From: Streptomyces smaragdinus
GTDB lineage: Bacteria > Actinomycetota > Actinomycetes > Streptomycetales > Streptomycetaceae
NCBI RefSeq assembly: GCF_009604385.1
Contig: NZ_WEGJ01000051.1
Coordinates: 1-36,375 of the forward strand
Reading direction: 5' to 3'
Length of the DNA: 36,375 bases
Positions 30,459-36,375 of the stretch are shown here, piece after piece (the stretch's first letter is position 1; every line of letters begins with the position of its first letter). Position numbers and translations under genes: made by a program. Under the pieces are notes generated by a model. That model was not told the origin of the DNA, ran no database searches, and saw nothing but the letters and a program-made list of their open reading frames with translations.

Positions 30459-30884
30459 ATGCGTGCAGTGGTACAGCGGGCCGACGGCGCCCGCGTCGAG
30501 GTCGAGGGCGAGACGACCGGCGAGTTCACCGGGGAGGGGCTGTGTGTGCTGGTGGGGGTCACGCACGACGACACCCCGGCCAAGGCGGCGCAGCTCGCCC
30601 GCAAGCTGTGGTCGCTGCGGATGCTGGAGGGGGAGAAGTCCTGCTCGGACGTCGATGCACCTCTTCTGGTGATCAGTCAATTCACGCTTTACGGTGACGC
30701 CCGTAAGGGGCGCCGTCCGACCTGGAACGCCGCCGCTCCCGGCGAGGTCGCGGAGCCGCTGGTGGACGAGGTCGTGGCGCGGCTGAGGGAGCTGGGGGCG
30801 ACGGTGGGAACGGGACGTTTCGGGGCGAAGATGCGCGTGTCGCTGACGAACGACGGGCCGTTCACGGTGCTGGTCGAGGTCTGA
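30459..30884 (+). CDS. dtd: D-aminoacyl-tRNA deacylase
   Basis: This 141-residue DTD protein has MRAVVQRADGARVEV at the N-terminus, the SQFTLYGD catalytic motif (about 74-81) and the cis-Pro loop NDGPFTVLVE near the C-terminus. It hydrolyses D-amino acids wrongly attached to tRNA. ATG 30459 fits the family start; in-frame ATGs a few codons upstream (MMSP) are possible. It begins a rightward run with the unknown gene at 30932 and the M16-like gene, and is divergent from rsiG. Confidence 0.93.
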   Translation: MRAVVQRADGARVEVEGETTGEFTGEGLCVLVGVTHDDTPAKAAQLARKLWSLRMLEGEKSCSDVDAPLLVISQFTLYGDARKGRRPTWNAAAPGEVAEPLVDEVVARLRELGATVGTGRFGAKMRVSLTNDGPFTVLVEV

Positions 30885-30931
30885 CCCGGCGACTCTTCAC
30901 CGGGGCCGTCCGATTCCCCTATGATCCGGCG

Positions 30932-31876
30932 GTGTTCGATTCTCCACCCCTGGCCGGCCCCGAGTTCAGCCCGCTGGTCAACTTCCCCGAGCTGGGCCGC
31001 CTGCGCGGCGCCGCCACGGGCCGTGACTGGCCCACCGTCCGGGCGTACGTGTCCGAGCTCGACGACCCCGACATGCGGGCGACCGCGGGCCGGATCGTGT
31101 CCGAGACGCCGGGCGCCGAGGAGTTCCTGACGGGCGTCACCCGGCGGGACAAGGGCGACGTCATGGCGCGGGTGCTGCTCGCCGGGACACTGATCCACGT
31201 CGGCTGGTCGATCCGTACCGGCGCGACCGCGAACCAGGTGTCCGCCGACCAGTTCACGCGGTTCTTCGGCTATCTGCGCCGCGCGGAGAAGCTGCTCATC
31301 GACGTCTGCGCCGAGGACCCGCGGAACGCGCTGGCCTGGCTGCACCGGCTCACCACGGCGCGCGGGCTGCAGCTGGGGGCGAGCGAGACGCGGCGGCGCT
31401 ACGAGCGGGTCGCCGAGCACCACCCGCACTTCTACTCCGCCCAGGCGCAGCTGCTGCAGAAGCTGTGCCCCAAATGGGGCGGCACCTGGCAGGAGGCGCA
31501 CGGCTTCGCCAACGAGTGCGCCGCCGCCGCGCCCCCCGGCAGCCTGTCGCCGCTGCTGGTCGCCGAGGCGCATCTGGAGCACTGGGCGGACCGGGACGGA
31601 CCCTCGTACGACCTGAACAGCCCGGCGGCGCAGCGGGAGCTGACGGCCGCCGTGCATCAGACGGTGATGGCGGACGGGTTCGCGGGGGACTTCCACTGGA
31701 TCTACGCCCACGGGCTGTTCGCCCTGGTGTTCTCCCTGGGGGAGCACCGGGAGAAGGCCGCCTGGCACTTCCAGGTGCTCGGCAACCGGGGCAGCGAGAT
31801 GCCGTGGAACCGTATCGACGGGGATCCGGTGGCGGCGTACAAGCGGCATCGCAGGGCCGCGCTGGGGAGGGGCTGA
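30932..31876 (+). CDS. conserved actinobacterial protein of unknown function, helical repeat-like
   Basis: This 314-residue soluble protein is rich in Ala, Arg and Trp and mostly helical, with TPR-like phrases such as AEKLLIDVCAEDPRNALAWLHR and SAQAQLLQKLCPKWGGTWQEAHGFANECA. The WGGTW segment followed by FA..CA..AP.G recalls proteins annotated as DUF4034-like, but I am not sure of that family. There is no signal peptide or catalytic motif. GTG 30932 starts 47 bases after dtd, and the stop is 3 bases before the M16-like gene, so it is probably translated with the latter and may serve it. Confidence 0.75.
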   Translation: MFDSPPLAGPEFSPLVNFPELGRLRGAATGRDWPTVRAYVSELDDPDMRATAGRIVSETPGAEEFLTGVTRRDKGDVMARVLLAGTLIHVGWSIRTGATANQVSADQFTRFFGYLRRAEKLLIDVCAEDPRNALAWLHRLTTARGLQLGASETRRRYERVAEHHPHFYSAQAQLLQKLCPKWGGTWQEAHGFANECAAAAPPGSLSPLLVAEAHLEHWADRDGPSYDLNSPAAQRELTAAVHQTVMADGFAGDFHWIYAHGLFALVFSLGEHREKAAWHFQVLGNRGSEMPWNRIDGDPVAAYKRHRRAALGRG

Positions 31877-31879
31877 GCG

Positions 31880-33379
31880 GTGGACGGGATCGAGGAGACG
31901 ACGCACGGCGGGGTACGGACCGTCCTCGCGGGGCGGCCGGGGCCGCTGACGGCGGGGCTGTTCTTCCGGGTGGGGCGGGCCGACGAGACGCTCTCCACCA
32001 GCGGCGTCACACATCTGACCGAGCATCTGGCGCTGTACGAACGCGGGCTCGGCGAGGGGCACTACAACGGGGCGACCGGCGCCTCGTACACGCACTTCCA
32101 CGTCCAGGGCGGCGAACGCGACGTCGTCGGCTATCTCAACGGGGTGTGCGCGGCGCTCGCCGAGCTGCCGTTGCAGCGGCTGGAGACGGAGAAGGAGATC
32201 CTGCGCACCGAGGAGGCCGGGCGCGGCTCCGGCGCCAACCGGCGGCTGCCGCTGTGGCGTTACGGGGCGCAGGGGTACGGCCTCGTCAGCTACCCGGAGT
32301 TCGGGCTGCCGCGGCTGGACGGGACGGCGGTGCGGAACTGGGTGCGGACCTGGTTCACCCGGGAGAACGCGGTGCTGTGGCTGACGGCCGGCCAGGTGCC
32401 CGCGGGGCTCGACCTGTCGCCGCTGCCGTCGGGGACCTGGTACGGGACCCCCGCCGTGACGTCCGCGCTGCCGCGGACCCCCGCGTACTTCTCCGGGGAC
32501 GAGGGCGGGGTCGTGATGGACGCCGTGGTGCGCCGGTCGTCCGCCGCGCATCTGTACGCCGAGCTGCTGGGGCGGGAGCTGTTCCGGGACCTGCGGAAGA
32601 AGGGCGGCTACTCGTACACCGCCGCCGCCGACTACTCGCCGCGTGACGCGGAGTTCGCCACGGTGACCGCGCTCGCCGACGCGCTGCCGGACCGGGCGGA
32701 CGCGGTGCTGGGCGGGTTCGTCGACGTGCTGGCGCGGATGCGGGTGGGGACGCTGGCGCAGGACGATCTGGACGCCGTGCGGGAGAGCGCCCTCGCCGTG
32801 TTCGACGTGCCGGACGTGGCGGCGGCGCGGCTGCCCTCGTACGCGCTGAACCTGCTGTACGGGCACCCCAATCTGAGCGTCGCCGAGCTGCGGCGGGAGA
32901 TGAACCGCGTCACCTTGCGCGACGTCAGGGCCGTGGCGGAGGAGGCCGAGGGGACGGCGCTGCTCCAGGTGCCGCGGGGGCGGGACGCCGAGTGGGCCGG
33001 GTTCGTGGAGGCGCCGGGGTATTCGACGGGGGTGGTCGGCGGGGAGCGGCATCCGGCGATCGGGCAGGACGGGGTGCACCTCGTCATCGGGGCGGACGGG
33101 GTCAGCCTCGTCACGCCCGGGGGTGCGGCGACCGTGCGGTGGGCGGAGTGCGTGCTGGTCGCCGCCGTGCCGGACGGGGCGCGGCGGGTGACGGGGCGGG
33201 ACGGGATCGTCGTGGCCGTGGAGCCGACGCTGTTCGGCGTCCCGCCGGACGGGATCGCCGCCATCGACCGGCTGGCGCCGCCCGGCACGCTGGTGTGGGA
33301 ACCGCCGCGGTCGCCGGAGGACATCCCGCAGCCGTCGCGGGCGAAGCAGCAGACCGGGCGGTTCCGCAGACGTCGCTAG
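31880..33379 (+). CDS. M16 family peptidase-like protein with PH-like C-terminal domain
   Basis: This 499-residue protein is a compact M16 (insulinase) relative. The inverted zinc motif HLTEH is at 45-49 (HxxEH), with candidate distal ligands in ETEKEILRTEE (about 110-122), so catalysis is plausible. A second M16-like half (about 200-370) follows, with RDLRKKGGYSYTAAADYSPR as the usual substrate-pocket segment. A C-terminal region (about 385-470) looks like a PH-type beta module (VHLVIGADGVSLVTPGG, VRWAECVLVAAV). A basic tail ends the protein (TGRFRRRR). GGAGGGG lies before GTG 31880. It probably forms an operon with the preceding unknown gene and overlaps ygfZ tail to tail by CTAG. The PH-like call is tentative. 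Confidence 0.83.
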   Translation: MDGIEETTHGGVRTVLAGRPGPLTAGLFFRVGRADETLSTSGVTHLTEHLALYERGLGEGHYNGATGASYTHFHVQGGERDVVGYLNGVCAALAELPLQRLETEKEILRTEEAGRGSGANRRLPLWRYGAQGYGLVSYPEFGLPRLDGTAVRNWVRTWFTRENAVLWLTAGQVPAGLDLSPLPSGTWYGTPAVTSALPRTPAYFSGDEGGVVMDAVVRRSSAAHLYAELLGRELFRDLRKKGGYSYTAAADYSPRDAEFATVTALADALPDRADAVLGGFVDVLARMRVGTLAQDDLDAVRESALAVFDVPDVAAARLPSYALNLLYGHPNLSVAELRREMNRVTLRDVRAVAEEAEGTALLQVPRGRDAEWAGFVEAPGYSTGVVGGERHPAIGQDGVHLVIGADGVSLVTPGGAATVRWAECVLVAAVPDGARRVTGRDGIVVAVEPTLFGVPPDGIAAIDRLAPPGTLVWEPPRSPEDIPQPSRAKQQTGRFRRRR

Positions 33380-34350
33380 GGCGCGACGACGACCTCCTGC
33401 GCGGCGGCCGTGTCCCCGGCCAGCAGCTGGGCCTCCGGGTCGGTGTTGCGCTTCACCAGCGCCAGCGCGATCGGGCCCAGCTCGTGGTGCCGCGCCGACG
33501 TCGTGACGAAGCCCAGCGCGCGCCCCTCGGGGCCGTCGGAGGCCAGCCGGACGGGGGTGCCGTGCGGCGGGAGGTGGACGTCGCTGCCGTCGAGGTGCAG
33601 GAACACCAGACGGCGCGGGGGCCGGCCCAGGTTCTGCACCCGGGCGACCGTCTCCTGGCCCCGGTAGCAGCCCTTCTGCAGATGCACCGCGGAGCCGATC
33701 CACCCCACCTCGTGCGGGATGGTCCGGTGATCCGTCTCGCGGCCCAGCCGGGGGCGGTGCGCCTCGACGCGCAGCGCCTCGTACGCCAGCACGCCGGCCG
33801 GGGAGCCGGCCCGGTCGGCGAACGACTTCAGGTCCGTACGCGGCAGGAACAGGTCCCGTCCGTACGCCGTCTCGCGGACCACGACGCCCTCGGGGGCGGG
33901 CACGACGGAGCCGGCGGGGAGATACACGACCGCGGTGTCGGCGGTGCGGTCGGCGAGGTCGACGCGGTAGAAGAACTTCATCGACTCGAGGTACGCGAGC
34001 AGCGCCTCCTGCGTGCCCGGCTCCACGTGCGCCCACGTGGTCGTACCGTCGTCGACAAGATACAGCGCGTGCTCCACGTGACCGTGCGCGGACAGCACCA
34101 GCGCCTCGGTCGCGATACCGGGCGCGAGGGATTCGACGTGCTGGGTGAGCAGCAGATGCAGCCAGCTCAGCCGGTCGTCGCCGGTGACCGTGAGCACACC
34201 GCGGTGGGACAGATCGGTGAAGCCCTCACCGGAGGCGAGGGCGCGCTGCTCCCGGTACAGCTCGCCGTAGTGCGCGGCGACCCCCTCGTCGGGGGCCTCG
34301 GCCGCCACGGCCCCGGGCAGGGACAGCAGGGGGGACTGGGGCGCGTTCAT
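33376..34350 (-). CDS. ygfZ: folate-binding YgfZ/GcvT-domain protein
   Basis: This 324-residue protein has the YgfZ signature KGCYRGQE (226-233, Cys228) in a GcvT-like fold, with GVLTVTGDDRLSWLHLLLTQ near the N-terminus. YgfZ homologues use tetrahydrofolate to support Fe-S cluster assembly or repair. It is the last gene of a leftward run behind nur (9 bases) and overlaps the convergent M16-like gene by 4 bases, so both stops lie in one CTAG. ATG 34350 is the only good start. Confidence 0.9.
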   Translation of the reverse strand: MNAPQSPLLSLPGAVAAEAPDEGVAAHYGELYREQRALASGEGFTDLSHRGVLTVTGDDRLSWLHLLLTQHVESLAPGIATEALVLSAHGHVEHALYLVDDGTTTWAHVEPGTQEALLAYLESMKFFYRVDLADRTADTAVVYLPAGSVVPAPEGVVVRETAYGRDLFLPRTDLKSFADRAGSPAGVLAYEALRVEAHRPRLGRETDHRTIPHEVGWIGSAVHLQKGCYRGQETVARVQNLGRPPRRLVFLHLDGSDVHLPPHGTPVRLASDGPEGRALGFVTTSARHHELGPIALALVKRNTDPEAQLLAGDTAAAQEVVVAP

Positions 34351-34359
34351 ACGCCAAGC

Positions 34360-34785
34360 CTACGGCGACGCCGCCGAGCAGCGGGCACAGCGGCCGTAGA
34401 TGGCGAAGTGCTTGAGGTCCGTCTCGAAGCCGAAGCCCTCCCGCAGCGCCGCCACGAACGGCTCCGCGACGGCCACGTCCGCCTCCAGCACCTCCTCGCA
34501 GTCCCGGCACACCAGATGCAGATGGTGGTGCCGGTCTGCGAGATGGTACGTCGGCGCACCGTGCCCCAGATGGGCGTGGCTGACCAGCCCGAGCTCCTCC
34601 AGGAGCTCCAGGGTCCGGTAGACGGTGGAGATGTTCACCCCGGCGGCCGTCCGGCGCACCTCGCACAGGATGGCGTCCGGCGTGGCGTGCTCCAGGGTGT
34701 CCACGGCCTCGAGGACCAGCTGGCGCTGCGGCGTCAGCCGGTAGCCCCGCTGCCGCAGGTCGGTCTTCCAGTCCGTGCCCGTCAC
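34360..34785 (-). CDS. nur: Nur, nickel-responsive Fur-family repressor
   Basis: This 141-residue Fur-family repressor closely matches S. coelicolor Nur. All metal ligands I recall from the Nur structure are present: H33, H86, H88 and H90 (M-site), and H70, H72 and H126 (Ni-site). The C93-C96 and C133-C136 pairs are structural. The winged helix covers about 10-80 (GYRLTPQRQLVLEA, then ISTVYRTLELLEELGLV). Nur with nickel represses nickel uptake and sodF and permits sodN expression. It lies between the nitrobindin-like gene (34 bases) and ygfZ (9 bases) on the same strand. No Nur box was recognised nearby. Confidence 0.93.
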   Translation of the reverse strand: MTGTDWKTDLRQRGYRLTPQRQLVLEAVDTLEHATPDAILCEVRRTAAGVNISTVYRTLELLEELGLVSHAHLGHGAPTYHLADRHHHLHLVCRDCEEVLEADVAVAEPFVAALREGFGFETDLKHFAIYGRCARCSAASP

Positions 34786-34819
34786 GGGATCCAGTGTAGG
34801 GAGGCGGGACCGCTGCGGG

Positions 34820-35383
34820 TCAGCGGAAGAACGCGATGCCGTCGTCGGGGAGGTCCGTCAGGTTCTGCGCGACCTCGCGCAGGTCGACGACCTTCTTCAG
34901 CTGCGCCGACATGTACGGGCGCAGCTCGACGTCCGGGGTGGCCTTCTCGCCGACCCACATCAGGTCGCCCTTGACGTAGCCGTACAGCCGCTTGCCGCCG
35001 GAGTACGGGGGCGCGCCCGCGGAGCGGGCGACGGCGTCGGTGGCCAGGTCGATCTGGGGCTTGCCCTCGGCCAGCACACCGTCCCAGTGCTCGGCGACAC
35101 CGCCGTCGCGGACCATCACGACGTCGATCGTGCGGTCCTTCGCGATCCGCCAGTAGCCGGTCTCGGACTCCAGCGGCCGCACCTTGGCGCCCTCGGCGTC
35201 CAGGACCCAGGTGTACGACGTGTAGTGCAGGAAGTCCCGGCCGTCGTGGCCGAACACGACCTCCTGGCCGAAGTTGCACTTCTCGTCGCCCGGGAAGTCG
35301 AAGACCCCCGCGCCCTCCCAGGTCCCCAGGAGAAACGCCAGGGGGACGAGGTCCGGGTGCAGGTCGGACGGGATTTCGATCAT
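34820..35383 (-). CDS. FABP/nitrobindin-like (DUF1794) beta-barrel protein
   Basis: This 187-residue cytoplasmic protein has the nitrobindin/THAP4-type beta-barrel. The family signature GxWxGxG is present as GTWEGAGVFDFPG (20-32), followed by alternating strands and YGYVKGDLMWVGE. Heme-binding homologues use a His in the last strand. Here the C-terminal strand reads VELRPYMSAQLKKVV with no His, so heme binding through the usual site is doubtful. It follows a 32-residue membrane gene (TGACATG junction, 1 base apart) and precedes nur by 34 bases, suggesting co-transcription. The family call is firm. Confidence 0.85.
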   Translation of the reverse strand: MIEIPSDLHPDLVPLAFLLGTWEGAGVFDFPGDEKCNFGQEVVFGHDGRDFLHYTSYTWVLDAEGAKVRPLESETGYWRIAKDRTIDVVMVRDGGVAEHWDGVLAEGKPQIDLATDAVARSAGAPPYSGGKRLYGYVKGDLMWVGEKATPDVELRPYMSAQLKKVVDLREVAQNLTDLPDDGIAFFR

Positions 35384-35384
35384 G

Positions 35385-35483
35385 TCAGCGCTGACCCTGG
35401 TACAGCTTGGAGACGGCGAAGCCGGCGAAGGCCAGCGTGGCCACGGCGACCAGGGCGAGCAGGATCTCGAAGAACAGAATCAC
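35385..35483 (-). CDS. 32-residue single-helix membrane peptide
   Basis: On the minus strand, GTG 35483 opens a 32-residue frame: MILFFEILLALVAVAT, then LAFAGFAVSKLYQGQR. It is one strongly hydrophobic helix with a basic C-terminus. AAGGAC lies about 8 bases upstream. The stop (35385-35387) is one base from the ATG of the nitrobindin-like gene, implying coupling. I recall a very similar small protein in the same place in other Streptomyces, supporting a real gene. Function unknown. Confidence 0.72.
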   Translation of the reverse strand: MILFFEILLALVAVATLAFAGFAVSKLYQGQR

Positions 35484-35583
35484 GTGCGCGGTCCTTAGAG
35501 CGATCAGTGGGCGGAACGCTCACGAGTGTAGTCCGCGCGGGGGTGAGGGGCGTCCTGTGGTGGTACGCCCCACACCCGCGCGG

Positions 35584-36375
35584 TCAGCCCAGCAGCTGGT
35601 GCTGGAGGATCAGCGTCTGCTGGAACGGGACCTTCGCCGCCCCGCCCTCGTGCGCCTGGAGGATCAGGGCGACGGTGTCACCGGCGACGACGTACGCCTG
35701 CCGGGCGTGCCGCTCCCCGTACGGCTTCTCCTCGTCGTACACGTACAGGTCGACGCCGTCGATCCCGGTGTTCTCCGGCCAGCTCTCGTCGAGCACCGTG
35801 GCGGGGGCCTCGGCCAGCTCCCGGCCGCCGTTCACGCCGTCGGAGAGGGTCTGGTCGTAGAAGTGGTCGGCGAGGGCGCCGGTGTTGAACTGCAGGAGGT
35901 AGATCCGGGTGCGGGTGCCGTCCGGCATCACCCAGGCGCGGGCGGCGATGTGCCGGACCGCGTCGTCGGTGAGGGCCTGGACGACGGTGTCCCGCTCGTC
36001 CTTCGCGTAGACCTCCGCGAACTCCTTCGGGGTCACCCAGCCGTCCTCGACCGCGACCTCCGGGTCCGCCTTGCCGCCCTCGGGCAGCGGGAGGAGGAGT
36101 TCGCGCAGGTCGGCGTGGTGGACGGCGGCCGGGTTGGCGTCGGAGTCCAGGGGCTCGGGGGCGCCGTGGGGAAGCTTGGGGAGGGTGAGCTCCGGGTAGT
36201 CCCAGCGGCCGTCGGTCTCGGTGGCCAGGAGGGGGAGGTCGCCGCGCTCGGCCCGCGTCAGTCCGTAGCCCGCGCCGCCGGCGGTTCCGGCGAAGACCAG
36301 CACGGCGGCGGTCCAGGCCAGCGCGGTGCGCAGGCCGCGGCGCGGCGGGCGGGGGGCGGCGGCGGCGGGGGAGGG
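35584..36375 (-). CDS. membrane-anchored extracytoplasmic protein, N-terminus beyond the window
   Basis: The frame is open from the stop at 35584 to the window edge. It encodes a Pro/Ala-rich cytoplasmic stretch, a basic patch (PPRRGLRTALAW) and one transmembrane helix (AVLVFAGTAGGAGYG). An outside domain of about 220 residues follows. That domain has VRHIAARAWVMPDGTRTRIYLLQFNT and DGVDLYVYDEEKPYG but no catalytic motif I recognise. The real start lies beyond 36375. GTG 36303 could start a shorter form but would remove the basic anchor. Composition and strand match the neighbours. Function unknown. Confidence 0.65.
   Translation of the reverse strand, partial: PSPAAAAPRPPRRGLRTALAWTAAVLVFAGTAGGAGYGLTRAERGDLPLLATETDGRWDYPELTLPKLPHGAPEPLDSDANPAAVHHADLRELLLPLPEGGKADPEVAVEDGWVTPKEFAEVYAKDERDTVVQALTDDAVRHIAARAWVMPDGTRTRIYLLQFNTGALADHFYDQTLSDGVNGGRELAEAPATVLDESWPENTGIDGVDLYVYDEEKPYGERHARQAYVVAGDTVALILQAHEGGAAKVPFQQTLILQHQLLG

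Noticed and set aside
30689..34036. 1115-codon minus-strand frame across dtd, the unknown gene and the M16-like gene
   Set aside because: It is a shadow of high-GC coding DNA on the plus strand with no recognisable domain.

Overview
The window is a high-GC actinobacterial chromosome segment, almost certainly from Streptomyces. The signs are strong GC bias at third codon positions, frequent GTG starts, an EshA-type encapsulin, a geosmin-synthase-type terpene cyclase, WhiJ-type HTH/DUF397/ATPase regulators, RsiG (the c-di-GMP-dependent anti-sigma factor for WhiG), Nur, and copies of an intergenic element common in Streptomyces. No rRNA, tRNA, CRISPR array, insertion sequence or prophage was recognised.

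Left part (1-7250): an encapsulin shell gene with an inserted cyclic-nucleotide-binding-like domain overlaps by one base a two-domain germacradienol/geosmin-synthase-like cyclase. A 64-residue membrane protein follows on the same strand. Next come a Pol I-family DNA polymerase with a degenerate exonuclease region (minus strand) and a nitrilase-family amidohydrolase. 7000-10410: the three components of a WhiJ-type regulatory system (DUF397 protein, HATPase anti-sigma-like protein, XRE-DUF5753 regulator) lie around a receptor-like Ser/Thr kinase. The DUF397 promoter and the ATPase/HTH divergent promoter share a 16-bp operator-like sequence.

Middle part (10548-22600): aldehyde dehydrogenase, CBS-pair protein with a strong terminator, PadR regulator followed by a drrA-like remnant, YbjQ protein, an XRE/HBHA-like gene pair, a DUF2516 membrane protein, a PP2C phosphatase with a receiver domain that has lost its phospho-acceptor, an NlpC/P60 hydrolase, a PBP4-type carboxypeptidase, inorganic pyrophosphatase, a ThrE-type exporter, a Cys-rich small protein and an ankyrin protein. 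The NlpC/P60 protein and the carboxypeptidase both act on peptidoglycan outside the membrane.

22669-27372: an accessory-looking stretch with two tandem HAD hydrolases, a GntR regulator, an APH-fold phosphotransferase and two tiny membrane proteins. From the second HAD gene on, base composition looks more AT-rich than in the neighbours.

Right part (27428-36375): leftward rsiG - asparaginase - Eis-like acetyltransferase; rightward dtd - conserved unknown - M16-like peptidase with a PH-like tail; leftward a 32-residue membrane peptide - nitrobindin-like protein - nur - ygfZ; and a membrane-anchored protein cut by the window end. The most system-like loci are the encapsulin/terpene-cyclase operon, the WhiJ-type circuit with its shared operator, and rsiG with an altered first c-di-GMP motif.
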